NCBI GenBank assembly: GCA_035995185.1
Contig: DASYKT010000024.1
Span: forward strand, 1-64,000
Direction of reading: 5' to 3'
Source: DASYKT01 sp035995185
Lineage (GTDB): Bacteria; Acidobacteriota; Blastocatellia; Pyrinomonadales; Pyrinomonadaceae
Length of the DNA: 64,000 bases
The notes under the pieces were generated by a model. The model had not been told where the DNA came from. It searched no databases and saw only the letters and a program-made list of their open reading frames with translations. The stretch's first letter is position 1. Each line of letters starts with the position of its first letter. Position numbers and translations under genes: made by a program. Below, piece by piece: positions 26,110 to 35,160 of this stretch.

Positions 26110-26289
26110 ATGCAAAAAGATGAAATAGTGGACGAAGTGCGTCGCGTTCGTGTTGAATACGCGGCAAAGTTCAATTACGATTTGGACGAAATTTTTAAGG
26201 ATCTACAAAAACAAGAGAAAAAATCTTCTCGTAAATTTGTTTCCTTACAGCCGAAAAAAACTGAGCGAATACCGGTTAAGACAAATTGA
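26110..26289 (+). CDS. Small antitoxin partner of the PIN toxin
   Basis: 59 residues, charged and helical: MQKDEIVDEVRRVRVEYAAK followed by FNYDLDEIFKDLQKQEKKS. This is the usual companion of PIN toxins of the IYIETT type, which it would bind and silence. It is intact although the toxin frame is broken. It starts two bases after the toxin stop. Confidence 0.8.
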   Translation: MQKDEIVDEVRRVRVEYAAKFNYDLDEIFKDLQKQEKKSSRKFVSLQPKKTERIPVKTN

Positions 26290-26311
26290 TTTTGTTGATT
26301 TCCTAAGCTCT

Positions 26312-26368
26312 AATATCGCCGGACGAATTTTAGTCACCAGGCGAATGCTCGCGATGTTTCACCGGTAA
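26312..26368 (+). pseudogene. Relic of a pntA 3' end
   Basis: 19 codons in phase to a TAA: NIAGRILVTRRMLAMFHR-stop, against NIAGGFLVTKRMLAMFHR-stop in pntA. I count 9 differences in 57 bases (84 per cent identity): six silent, counting the stop codon, and three replacements. No start signal. It lies 23 bases after the antitoxin stop and 27 bases before the next gene. It most likely marks the far boundary of the toxin-antitoxin insertion behind pntA. Confidence 0.9.
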
Positions 26369-26395
26369 TGAGCTGCAAATTTTAGCTACAGTCTT

Positions 26396-27346
26396 ATGGA
26401 TGGAAGGTTAACGAATCAAAATAAAACAGCCCTTTCTTTTGGCATCACGAAAGAGGCATCTTTATATTTTGATCATGTAGTTCCTCTATTTCTTTCACTA
26501 GAATACGTCCCTGAATTTATATCCGGTACAATGGATATATTAGATAATTTGCCTGTCGATTTGATTCCAGAATACATAAGAACCGATAAACATTTTCCGC
26601 AAAAATACAATCATCTTAACTCTATAAGTTTTACGTTTATACTTAAGTGCTTGCATAAAAAATTAAATAGGCCATTTCAATTTGAAGATTTAACTGATAT
26701 AGAAATAGAAGCGCTTGATGAACAATTTGTAACTGCATTATTAGATTTTATTAACCATTTCAAACTTTTTAATATTCCGGCACTGGCCCCTGGCTCTCAT
26801 CTTATCGTCTCTCCAGATTCTTCAATTGCAGAAACTAATATAGATAGTTCGGATGATATTGCGATCACACTCAGCTCTCTCTCAATGATTGATGTTTCTA
26901 AGACACCTTGGAATCACATAATCGAGTTTCGTAAAGATGTTGATGCTAAACAAAAACTTAGGCGACTCAGACTTTTCGCGACGGAAAATTATACGGGTAA
27001 AAGTAAATCATTTATTGAAGATGATTTACTTAGCCGTCTTTATGACTATGATGAAGAGGTGAATCGTTGGGGTTTCGAGACTAGGCAGAGTGTATTGACG
27101 ATGTTACTTACTTCAAAAACATTAGGTGCAACTTTGGGAGGTGCATTAATATCGGCTGCTTTTGGCTCCCCCACAGCCTCGGTTATAACGGCCGTGGGGG
27201 GAGCTTGCATTGAAGTTGGTCGTGTTGCGCTTGAAGTTTCTCGTAGAAAGTTTCTTTTGAGAAATTCGCTTCAGGATAATCCTATTTCTTATATTGTCGA
27301 TGCTAAAAATACTCTTAAACCTATAACTTCGGACTTAAGAAAATGA
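26396..27346 (+). CDS. AT-rich orphan gene between pntA and pntB
   Basis: 316 residues, no family recognised. Base composition and codon choice (many TTA, AAT, ATA) are far more AT-rich than the flanking pnt genes, a sign of transfer. The first 230 residues are soluble and acidic. A glycine-rich hydrophobic stretch at about residues 244-275 (TLGATLGGALISAAFGSPTA) could be a membrane hairpin, and the C-terminus is polar. The stop overlaps the pntB start as ATGA, so this foreign gene is now translationally coupled to pntB. A membrane-acting effector is one guess from the late glycine-rich helix. Confidence 0.7.
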   Translation: MDGRLTNQNKTALSFGITKEASLYFDHVVPLFLSLEYVPEFISGTMDILDNLPVDLIPEYIRTDKHFPQKYNHLNSISFTFILKCLHKKLNRPFQFEDLTDIEIEALDEQFVTALLDFINHFKLFNIPALAPGSHLIVSPDSSIAETNIDSSDDIAITLSSLSMIDVSKTPWNHIIEFRKDVDAKQKLRRLRLFATENYTGKSKSFIEDDLLSRLYDYDEEVNRWGFETRQSVLTMLLTSKTLGATLGGALISAAFGSPTASVITAVGGACIEVGRVALEVSRRKFLLRNSLQDNPISYIVDAKNTLKPITSDLRK

Positions 27347-28743
27347 AAGATAGCTTAATTATCATAGCTTACATCGTCGCGAGCGCGTTGTTCATCATGA
27401 GCCTCGGCGGATTGTCGCGGCAGGAAACTGCGCGGCGCGGAAACACGTTCGGCGTGCTGGGGATGCTGATCGCGCTGATCGCCACGGCGGCGCGCATGGA
27501 AACCTCCGGCTACATTATGCTGGCATCGGTGCTGATCCCCGGTGCGGCGATCGGGGCGCTGCTGGCTTCGCGCGTGCAGATGACCTCGATGCCGCAGCTG
27601 GTCGCTATCCTGCACAGCTTTGTCGGCGCGGCGGCGGTGCTGGTCGGCTTTGCCACCTACACCGGGCAGCATCAGGTCGCGGCGGACGAAGCCTCCATCC
27701 ACCTGGTCGAAATTTTTATCGGCGTCTGCATCGGCTCGATCACCTTTACCGGCTCGGTCATCGCTTTTGCCAAGCTCCAGGGGACGCTTAGCGGCAAACC
27801 CCTGCTCATTCCCGGGCGGCACATTCTTAATCTTCTGATGCTCATCGGGACCGTCGCGCTCGGCGTCTGGTTTTTCCGCGCATCAGCTATGGGCGGCGCC
27901 GAAGGCCAGCTTCCCCTGCTCATTGCGACCGTTCTGACCGGCATTCTCGGCGTTCATTTTGTAATGGCGATCGGCGGCGCGGATATGCCCGTGGTCGTCT
28001 CGATGCTCAACAGCTATTCCGGCTGGGCGGCGGCCGCCGCCGGGTTTATGCTCGGCAACGACTTACTGATCATCACCGGCGCGCTCGTCGGTTCGAGCGG
28101 CGCCATCCTCAGCTATATCATGTGCCGTGGCATGAACCGCTCGTTCGTCAGCGTAATGCTTGGCGGTTTCGGCACTGAAAGCGGCTCGTCTTCATCGGCC
28201 GCCATGCCTCAGGGCGAAGTTCACTCCATCGACGCTGAAGGCGCGGCCGACCTGATGCGCCAGGCGAAAAAAGTCATCATCGTTCCCGGTTATGGATTGG
28301 CGGTAGCGCAGGCGCAGCATTCCCTCGCCGAGGTCGTCAAGATATTGCGCGAGCGCGGCACCGGTGTAAGCTTTGCCATTCATCCCGTCGCCGGACGCCT
28401 GCCCGGTCACATGAACGTCCTGCTCGCCGAAGCCAGTATTCCCTACGACATCGTTTTCGAAATGGAAGAGATCAACGATGAGTTTCCCGAAACCGATCTT
28501 GTGCTCGTCATCGGCGCCAACGACATCGTCAATCCCAGCGCGCTCGAAGACCCGGGCAGCCCCATCGCGGGAATGCCCGTGCTGCACGTTTGGGAATCGC
28601 GCCACGTAATCGTGATGAAACGCAGTATGGCGAGCGGCTACGCCGGCGTGGATAACCCGCTGTTCTTCCGCGAAAACACGCTGATGCTCTTCGGCGACGC
28701 CAAAAAAGTCGTCGATGAAATACTCACGGCGATGCGCGCGTAA
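27343..28743 (+). CDS. pntB: NAD(P) transhydrogenase beta subunit
   Basis: 466 residues. About nine membrane helices, then the NADP(H) domain at about residues 290-466: VIIVPGYGLAVAQAQHSL, FAIHPVAGRLPGHMNVLLAE, VLVIGANDIVNPSALEDPGS, VIVMKRSMASGYAGVDN. Works with PntA to drive hydride transfer from NADH to NADP+ using the proton gradient. The ATG at 27343 overlaps the stop of the orphan gene and has no purine-rich site of its own, so its expression depends on the inserted gene or on the pntA transcript. Confidence 0.97.
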   Translation: MKDSLIIIAYIVASALFIMSLGGLSRQETARRGNTFGVLGMLIALIATAARMETSGYIMLASVLIPGAAIGALLASRVQMTSMPQLVAILHSFVGAAAVLVGFATYTGQHQVAADEASIHLVEIFIGVCIGSITFTGSVIAFAKLQGTLSGKPLLIPGRHILNLLMLIGTVALGVWFFRASAMGGAEGQLPLLIATVLTGILGVHFVMAIGGADMPVVVSMLNSYSGWAAAAAGFMLGNDLLIITGALVGSSGAILSYIMCRGMNRSFVSVMLGGFGTESGSSSSAAMPQGEVHSIDAEGAADLMRQAKKVIIVPGYGLAVAQAQHSLAEVVKILRERGTGVSFAIHPVAGRLPGHMNVLLAEASIPYDIVFEMEEINDEFPETDLVLVIGANDIVNPSALEDPGSPIAGMPVLHVWESRHVIVMKRSMASGYAGVDNPLFFRENTLMLFGDAKKVVDEILTAMRA

Positions 28744-28857
28744 TCGGCCCGTCTCACAATACATCCTGAGACAAAAACCCGAGTCTTTCTGCTGGAACAC
28801 AAAGTCGATAAAGGCAAATGGGGCGTATTTGCCAAAGATTCCTTGCGCCGCTGACAC
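28744..28857 (+). other. Open stretch in phase with pntB after its stop
   Basis: Directly after the pntB TAA the same frame stays open for 37 codons to a TGA at 28855, including the protein-like KTRVFLLEHKVDKGKWGVFA. There is no start codon or ribosome site. It may be the tail of an unrelated lost gene, or chance. Confidence 0.3.
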
Positions 28858-28936
28858 AAAATTATTTTTCTCGCTTAACACCGTTATTTTTGCTATATTG
28901 CTCGCACCCCCGTAAAAAGGATCAAAGGAGCAAAAA

Positions 28937-29743
28937 ATGACGATCACCAATCTCCCCGTCACTTCGCGCGAATATAAACTGATGCTTAACGTCAACCGCT
29001 TCAAACAGCGTGACGAAGGTATCGCGGCATTCTTCCAACTCGTAAAATTCCTGCTCGCTAAAGAAGGCGGAAATATCACCGAAGAGCAAAACGAGGTCGA
29101 ACAGCGAATCACCAGCTATCTGGATACGCCGGAGTTGGCCCTGCGCCAGCAAAATTTTTCTCTGCGGTTAAGGGACGACGGCCCGGGCAACAGCTTTCAG
29201 GTCAACCTGAAATATCGCGACGCCGACCGTTACCTTTCCGCGGCGCAGGACGTTTCAAGCAGCGAAAAAGGCAAGGCAAAATTTGAAGAAGACATCATGC
29301 CGCCTTTTAATAGTACATATTCGCATTCGATAACCGTGAAAAGGAAAACGCGGCCGGAATTAAATACCATGGAGCAGGTAACGGCGCTTTTTCCGAGCCT
29401 GGCTTCGCTCGCGATCGCTCCCGGCACGCCGATAAAAACCATCAAGAATTTTGAAGCGGTCGAAATCGTTCGCAAACTCTGCAAATTCCAATTCGCCCGT
29501 TCGCGCGCCGCCAAAGCCAGCCTGAGCTTTTGGTATCTGCCCGGCAACGAAGACAACTGGCCGCTCGTCACCGAGTTTTCTTTTGATTACGACTCTTCGC
29601 CCACCGCCGAAGGCGAGCTCGAATCTTACCCGACCGCTCTCGTCGCCGGCGCGAATAATTTATTTAGCGCTTTGCAAAACCAGGTGGGCTGGATCGATCT
29701 GAGCGGCACGACCAAGACGGCTTTCGCGCTTGAGGCTTTATGA
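28937..29743 (+). CDS. CYTH-like (triphosphate tunnel) domain protein
   Basis: 268 residues, preceded by AAAGGAG. Seen: SREYKLMLNVNRFKQ (ExExK-like entry, here EYKL), SYLDTPELALRQQNFSLRLR, FQVNLKY and KFEEDIMPPF. These are the YxDTPxxxLxxxxxxLRxR and KxE blocks of CYTH proteins, which bind triphosphates in a beta tunnel (adenylate cyclase IV, thiamine triphosphatase, polyphosphate-related). Some tunnel charges are missing, so activity is uncertain. Single gene. Confidence 0.65.
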   Translation: MTITNLPVTSREYKLMLNVNRFKQRDEGIAAFFQLVKFLLAKEGGNITEEQNEVEQRITSYLDTPELALRQQNFSLRLRDDGPGNSFQVNLKYRDADRYLSAAQDVSSSEKGKAKFEEDIMPPFNSTYSHSITVKRKTRPELNTMEQVTALFPSLASLAIAPGTPIKTIKNFEAVEIVRKLCKFQFARSRAAKASLSFWYLPGNEDNWPLVTEFSFDYDSSPTAEGELESYPTALVAGANNLFSALQNQVGWIDLSGTTKTAFALEAL

Positions 29744-29888
29744 TCTGTTGATATAATGGTCTGATTTTTTTACCGAACAGGCTTCCACGCTAACGATGAC
29801 AATAAAATTCGAAGGTCAGACGTGCCCTATTGTCGCCCTCTGGTGTTGTAAGCGGAAGCCTCTTTAAATTCAAAAAAGGAGCGATCTG

Positions 29889-31163
29889 ATGAGCTATACC
29901 AAGGAACAGCTTGACGCCCGGTATCGTAACCAATTCGGCTACCTTGCCGGATACCTGCCCAAAGACCGGGCGACAGTGGACGCATTTCAAAAAGAATTAA
30001 AAGAAGAGGTCGAGCGCGCGCGCAGCAAAGGCAAGGAAAAACCGCATACCAGATCTGTGGCAGCGCTGGCCAAATTGATCAACGAAAACGGCATTGTCCG
30101 GATGTATGTCACGCAGATGATCGAGCAGCAGCCGGTTGATAATAAAACGGTGGACAGCATTCCCAACATGCTCGCGATGCTGAACCAGATCGTTACGACC
30201 GCGCCCAAATATAACGCCGATCCCAATAAATTGAACAATTTTCCGATGTCCAATCTGTTCACCTATATGATGATGACTCCGGCCGGCGAAGCGGTTTTTC
30301 GGAACGAGGCTTTCAATACCGCGATAGCCAACGTCTTGCGCGAGTGGTGCAATTTTCTGGACAGCAAGCAGAGTCTTTATGTGCTTAATGAAAGCCCCGA
30401 AGGGTGGCTGTCGCAATCCGCCTACTGGTACAACAAACTTTACGAGTTTGTCATTCCCAACAAATCCAAACCGCACTGGGGATGGAAATCTTTTAACGAT
30501 TATTTTCACCGCGAGATCAAACCCGAATGCCGTCCGATCGCTCAGCCCGATGACCTCAAGGTCGTCATTTCCGCCAATGACGGAACGGTCTACAGCATCG
30601 CGTCGAACGTCCAGCCGCTCGATACTTTTTGGCTAAAGGCGCAGCCTTATTCGCTGATCAACGTGCTTAACAATAATTATGTCGACAGGTTCATCGGCGG
30701 CAATGTTTTTCAATCATTCCTGAGCGGCGCCGATTATCACCGCTGGGTGGCGCCGATCGCCGGAACGGTGCGAAAAACCGAGATCGTTGACGGCTTGATG
30801 TTTAGCGACGCCGAATCCGCCGGGTTTGATAATACCGCGGCGACCTATTCGCAAGGCTATGAAGCCTCGGTCAACACGCGCGGGCTGGTGTTCATCGAAA
30901 GCAAGGATAAAAACATCGGTATGGTTTGTGTCATCCCGATCGGCATTACCGAAATATCATCGGTAACCATCACCGTCAAGGAAGGCGACAAAGTAACCAA
31001 GGGACAAGAGCTGGGCTATTTCAGCTACGGCGGTTCGAGCATGTGCCTGGTCTTCCAACCCGGCGCCATCGATTATTTCACCGTGCCCAACCGCCCCTCC
31101 GGCACCAACGCCGACGACGGCCCACCCATTAGAGTGAATGCGCAGATCGCCGTGGCGAGATAA
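29889..31163 (+). CDS. Phosphatidylserine decarboxylase family protein
   Basis: 424 residues, AAAGGAG upstream. The N-terminal 190 residues are an unassigned helical extension. The PSD domain follows: FNDYFHREIKPECRPI, ANDGTVYSIA, FQSFLSGADYHRWVAPIAG and the C-terminal GYFSYGGSSMCLVF. Serine in GGSS matches the self-cleavage site that creates the pyruvoyl cofactor in LGST-type enzymes. The long N-terminus and soluble character place it with the Psd-like decarboxylases (some act on free amino acids) and not with the canonical membrane enzyme. Confidence 0.82.
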   Translation: MSYTKEQLDARYRNQFGYLAGYLPKDRATVDAFQKELKEEVERARSKGKEKPHTRSVAALAKLINENGIVRMYVTQMIEQQPVDNKTVDSIPNMLAMLNQIVTTAPKYNADPNKLNNFPMSNLFTYMMMTPAGEAVFRNEAFNTAIANVLREWCNFLDSKQSLYVLNESPEGWLSQSAYWYNKLYEFVIPNKSKPHWGWKSFNDYFHREIKPECRPIAQPDDLKVVISANDGTVYSIASNVQPLDTFWLKAQPYSLINVLNNNYVDRFIGGNVFQSFLSGADYHRWVAPIAGTVRKTEIVDGLMFSDAESAGFDNTAATYSQGYEASVNTRGLVFIESKDKNIGMVCVIPIGITEISSVTITVKEGDKVTKGQELGYFSYGGSSMCLVFQPGAIDYFTVPNRPSGTNADDGPPIRVNAQIAVAR

Positions 31164-31201
31164 TGAAAAGTTTGTCCGCTGAGGTAAAAAGATCGACGTT
31201 A

Positions 31202-31315
31202 ACCTGGGAGCGCAGGCATCTTGCCTGCAAGCGCGACCAAAGTCGCGCTAAGTAGTCATGAGCTTTTTAGATCGCTACACGATCTTTGCAGGCGGGACGC
31301 CTGCGCTCCCAGGTT
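31202..31315. repeat. Palindromic element, family C
   Basis: ACCTGGGAGCGCAGGC at the left pairs with GCCTGCGCTCCCAGGT at the right; an inner hairpin (GCGCGACCAAAGTCGCGC) lies between them. Similar words (CGGGACGC, AGCGGGACGCTGGCGC) occur at 35997-36080. No coding content. Confidence 0.88.
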
Positions 31316-31351
31316 TCCGCAATTTTTATTCCGTATGGTCAAAGTTTAAAC

Positions 31352-31747
31352 TTAAATATATTTCATTTCGATCAGCGCCAACCGTTCGACAATTTCCCCA
31401 CCCAATAAATGTTTTTCGATGATCTCGGGCACGTCGGCGGCGGTGACCTGGCCGTACCACACGCCTTCGGGGTAGACCAGCACGGCCACTCCTATCGAGC
31501 AAAATCCGACCGAGCCGCAGTCCGTTAAAACTATCTCGCCATTAGGGTTACGGCCTTTTGACTCCTTACCGTAGCGAAGCCCGCGCGATTCCAAATATTC
31601 CTCGAAGGCCTTTTTCACTTCGGCGCTTCCGACCGGCATACAGGATTTCCCGTTGCAGACAAACACGTGATGTTTGATCGGCGCGTTTATCACCGGCGCG
31701 AGTTTTTCCAGCTGCTCCTGGTCGGTAATGAATTTCTTTTCTGCCAT
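31352..31747 (-). CDS. Thioredoxin-like [2Fe-2S] ferredoxin
   Basis: 131 residues from the ATG at 31747 (AAGGGAA upstream). Two cysteine pairs, CNGKSC (after HHVFV) and CGSVGFC, hold a [2Fe-2S] cluster as in NuoE-like thioredoxin-fold ferredoxins. The block VYPEGVWYGQVTAADVPEII is also typical. Cytoplasmic electron carrier; partner unknown. Minus strand, upstream of no obvious redox operon. Confidence 0.88.
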   Translation of the reverse strand: MAEKKFITDQEQLEKLAPVINAPIKHHVFVCNGKSCMPVGSAEVKKAFEEYLESRGLRYGKESKGRNPNGEIVLTDCGSVGFCSIGVAVLVYPEGVWYGQVTAADVPEIIEKHLLGGEIVERLALIEMKYI

Positions 31748-31847
31748 ATTCCCTTGAAACCATAACAACTAATTACCCGAATTGCTCAAAATTTTCTTTG
31801 CCTGTAATTAGTGTAATTCGCTAAATTCGTTGTTTTCTTTTCTTATG

Positions 31848-33752
31848 CTAATTCAGCAATTTTAGCGCCTCTTCCCACTGCCGGTATAATTCGGCGATGC
31901 GTTTTTCCGCTTTATGATATTCATTGGAAATTTGCGTGAACTTCTCCGCCGAAGCCGCCACCGAAGGATCGCTCATCTGCTCTGAAAGCGCCGAAAGAGT
32001 TTCTTCTAATTTTGCGATCTGGCTTTCAGAATCGGCCGCGGTTTTTTCCAGCTTGATGCGTTCGTTTTTACTTAGATCACCGGCAGCGTCCGCGCGCGTT
32101 TCCGCGTCGGGCACGGCCTTGCTGATCTGCCTATTCCCTTCTCTCTTGTTTTCCCGCGCCTTCCAATCGTGATACTCCGAGTAATCGCCGTTAAAAAGTT
32201 CATACGGTTCCGTTTTATACAGCGACAGTATTTGATCGGCGATCTTATCCAAAAAGAAACGGTCGTGGCTGATGACGATCAGCGTGCCGTCAAATTCGGT
32301 CAGCGCCTCTTCCAGCGCTTCACGCGAAGGGATATCCAGGTGATTGGTAGGCTCGTCCAGCACCAGCACGTTATGCCGCGCATAGATCAATTTCGCCAGA
32401 GCCAATCTCCCCTTTTCGCCGCCTGAAAGATCGCGCACAATTTTATAGACGTCGTCGCCGGTAAAAAGAAATTGCGCCAGGTAACCGCGCAGCGCTCCGT
32501 CGGTCGCATCCGGCGGGGCGATGCGGCGCAGCTCCATGATTATTTCGTTGCGTTCATCCAGGTCTTCGAGCTGCTGCGAGTAATAACCGATGTTCGTCTT
32601 TGCTCCCCAACGGTAACTTCCCGCCACCGCGTGCAATTTCCCGAGGATCGTTTTGATAAAAGTGGTTTTGCCCGAGCCGTTTTCGCCGATGATGCCTAAG
32701 GCGTCGGCGCGATGAATAGTAAAATTCAACCCCGACACCAGCGAAATATCTTCATAGCCAACCGCCAATTCCTCTATCATCAGCACATCGCCGCCCGAAC
32801 GCACCACCGCTTTTAATCCAAAATTTCCGCCGCTTTTATCCGCCCTCACCGCTTCGACCCGGTCCATGCGCCCCAGCATATTGCGGCGCGATTTCGCCAA
32901 CTTGGTTTTTTGCCCGGCGATATTGCGGCGAATGAAATCTTCCGTCTTGGCGATCAGTGCCCGCTGGTTTTCGTATGTGCGGCGCTGCGATTCACGCCGT
33001 TCTTCGCGAATTTCCAGGTAGTCGGAATAATTTCCGGTGCCGGTATAAGCTTTGCCCTCGTCCAGTTCGATTATCCGTGTGCAGGTGCGGTCAAGAAAAT
33101 AACGGTCGTGGCTGATGATCACATACGCTTTTTCGTATGTTTGCAAAAATTCCTCCAGCCACTCTACCGAATGAATATCCAGATGGTTGGTCGGCTCGTC
33201 CAGCAGCAAAATATCGGCGTCAGAAAGCAGCAGCCGCACTAATCCCAGCCGGTTCTTCTGCCCGCCGGAAAGCTCAGCTACATCCTGCGTCCACATTTCT
33301 TTGGGAAATTTCAAGCCGAGCAGAACCGCTTCGGCCTTAACGGTCGCTTCAAAACCGCCCTGATGTTCGAACTGATGCTGGACTTCGCTATAGTGCTCAA
33401 GAATGTCCGCCAGGTCGTCACCGCCCTCGGCCATTTGCAGCTCCAGCTTTCGCATCTCCGCTTCCATCTCGATCAGAGCGCTGAAAGCCGACATGGCAAA
33501 AGAGTGCACGGTGTCACCCGCGACAAAATTAACGTGCTGTTCCAGCAGCCCTATCTTCAGATCGGAGGCTTTAATGACGTCGCCGCTGTCCTGGCTTTCC
33601 ACGCCGGTCAAAAGGCGGAAAAGCGTAGTCTTGCCCGCGCCGTTGCGGCCTACCAGTCCGGCCTTTTCCTGCGGGTTCACCTGAAAGGTCACCCCGCGCA
33701 GGATCTCGGCGCCGGAATAAGTTTTGTACACGTCTGAAAAACGAAAAAGCAT
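31848..33752 (-). CDS. ABC-F family ATPase (translation factor type)
   Basis: 634 residues. Two ABC cassettes: Walker A GRNGAGKTT and GENGSGKTT, signatures LSGGQKNRLGL and LSGGEKGRLALAKL, Walker B followed by DEPTNHLD in both. The linker (about residues 235-300) contains the P-site tRNA-interaction helices, and a C-terminal coiled coil (KLEETLSALSEQM) follows. There are no membrane segments, so it is not a transporter. Closest in layout to Uup/YdiF-like ribosome-associated factors. Confidence 0.95.
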   Translation of the reverse strand: MLFRFSDVYKTYSGAEILRGVTFQVNPQEKAGLVGRNGAGKTTLFRLLTGVESQDSGDVIKASDLKIGLLEQHVNFVAGDTVHSFAMSAFSALIEMEAEMRKLELQMAEGGDDLADILEHYSEVQHQFEHQGGFEATVKAEAVLLGLKFPKEMWTQDVAELSGGQKNRLGLVRLLLSDADILLLDEPTNHLDIHSVEWLEEFLQTYEKAYVIISHDRYFLDRTCTRIIELDEGKAYTGTGNYSDYLEIREERRESQRRTYENQRALIAKTEDFIRRNIAGQKTKLAKSRRNMLGRMDRVEAVRADKSGGNFGLKAVVRSGGDVLMIEELAVGYEDISLVSGLNFTIHRADALGIIGENGSGKTTFIKTILGKLHAVAGSYRWGAKTNIGYYSQQLEDLDERNEIIMELRRIAPPDATDGALRGYLAQFLFTGDDVYKIVRDLSGGEKGRLALAKLIYARHNVLVLDEPTNHLDIPSREALEEALTEFDGTLIVISHDRFFLDKIADQILSLYKTEPYELFNGDYSEYHDWKARENKREGNRQISKAVPDAETRADAAGDLSKNERIKLEKTAADSESQIAKLEETLSALSEQMSDPSVAASAEKFTQISNEYHKAEKRIAELYRQWEEALKLLN

Positions 33753-33821
33753 AATTAAACGAAAATGACAGGGACATGTTTAAATGCCGCCTGCCATTTT
33801 GCTTATTGTAATTCCGCTAAG

Positions 33822-35090
33822 CTATTTGTTACCGGAAGCGTTCGATGCCGGCTTGGCCGGGGGTGACAACACGGGCGTCTTAGCAGGGCCGTTACCGGCA
33901 TTGCTGTTCTTAGTAGGCTCCGCATTCGTTGCATTCCCAACGGGGGGTGATGCCGGCGCGGAATCTGCCGGTGACTGGGCCTGCGCCGGACGCGCTCCGC
34001 TCAGTTCGTTCGGATTATCCACCACCTGCTTGGCCAGCAAATTCTCGATCTTCGCTTCGTTCATCGACAGCGAGAGAAAAGAAGCCTGCAGCAGATTCTT
34101 ACGAACCTGGACCAGCATGCCGTTGATGCGCTCGCGCGTACCCGGTTTATCCAGGGTCAGCGTTTCTTCCGATTCGTTTCTTTCCAGCAGCTTGAAGAAA
34201 TAGTATTTGCCGAAAAGCTGTAACGGGCCGGCCACCTGGCCAACGGTAAATTTCGGATTCATAAAGCTGTCCGCAAATTGGCCGAAGCTCTGTTTCAGCG
34301 TTTCTTCCGGAAGATATTCCATCTCTCCGCCCTGAACGCGGCTGGGATCTTCGCTGTTATCACGCGCCAGGTCGGTGAAATCCGAACCGTTTGACTGCTG
34401 TAATTTAACGCGAAGCTCGTTGATCTTCAGCTGCGCGCTGGCTTCATCGACCGTGGTATCACCGGAACCGCTGTTCGCCGGATCGATGACGATCGCCGCC
34501 AATTTGACCCCGCGCTTCTTAATGAACATGTCCTTGTTGGTGTTATAAAAACCTTCGATCTCACTATCTTTAGGCGCGTCGACCTTGCTGGTGATCTTTT
34601 CGATCAACTTTGAGATCGCGATCTCTCTTTTGATCGCTTCTTTGGCGGAAGTTTCCGTTTCGCCCATCTCCTGCAGCTTTTTATCGACCTGTTCAGCCGA
34701 CATGCTGGTTGCGGTTTTTCGTTTGTTGTATTCAGCGGTGACGTCTTCTTCCTTCGGCACCGTGTTTTCCTTTTCCGCCTTCTGGAACATCACTTCCTGC
34801 TGGATCAAACCATCCAATATCTGCAGGCGCGCCTGGGCTAATTCAAGCGGAGAAAGTTTGCCTTCCTGGCCCTGGCCCTGCTGTTTCAGGACCTTATCAA
34901 CCTGTTCCTTGGTTATCGGTTTGCCGTTTACCGTGGCCGCCGCATCACCTTTGGTGCCGCTGGCCGGCGAACTGCCGCAACCGGATGTTAAAAAAAGAAA
35001 ACACGCTACGGCCGTAAGTCCGAGCGATAACACAAATCTACTGGATTTCCGCACTTTACTTGCTGCTCCTTCAAAATTGACTTTGCTCAT
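33822..35090 (-). CDS. SurA/PrsA-like peptidyl-prolyl isomerase lipoprotein
   Basis: 422 residues. Basic N-terminus, hydrophobic run and lipobox LTSGC give a lipoprotein. Residues 50-195 form the SurA-type chaperone region (VNGKPITKEQVDKVL, LDGLIQQEVMFQKAEKE). A parvulin domain follows (residues about 200-320: FTDLARDNSEDPSRVQGGEM, GPLQLFGKYYFFKLLER). The C-terminal 60 residues are low-complexity Pro/Ala/Asn. Probably folds outer-membrane or exported proteins. Divergent from rpmB. Confidence 0.92.
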   Translation of the reverse strand: MSKVNFEGAASKVRKSSRFVLSLGLTAVACFLFLTSGCGSSPASGTKGDAAATVNGKPITKEQVDKVLKQQGQGQEGKLSPLELAQARLQILDGLIQQEVMFQKAEKENTVPKEEDVTAEYNKRKTATSMSAEQVDKKLQEMGETETSAKEAIKREIAISKLIEKITSKVDAPKDSEIEGFYNTNKDMFIKKRGVKLAAIVIDPANSGSGDTTVDEASAQLKINELRVKLQQSNGSDFTDLARDNSEDPSRVQGGEMEYLPEETLKQSFGQFADSFMNPKFTVGQVAGPLQLFGKYYFFKLLERNESEETLTLDKPGTRERINGMLVQVRKNLLQASFLSLSMNEAKIENLLAKQVVDNPNELSGARPAQAQSPADSAPASPPVGNATNAEPTKNSNAGNGPAKTPVLSPPAKPASNASGNK

Positions 35091-35160
35091 AATTGCTCTA
35101 ATTCCAAATACGTTACTTGACTCTCTATAACAAATTTTGCTATATGTATTGTTTTTGAGT

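Noticed and set aside
28192..29112. 306-codon open frame antisense to pntB and the CYTH-like gene
   Set aside because: Spans two convincing genes on the other strand; composition artefact.
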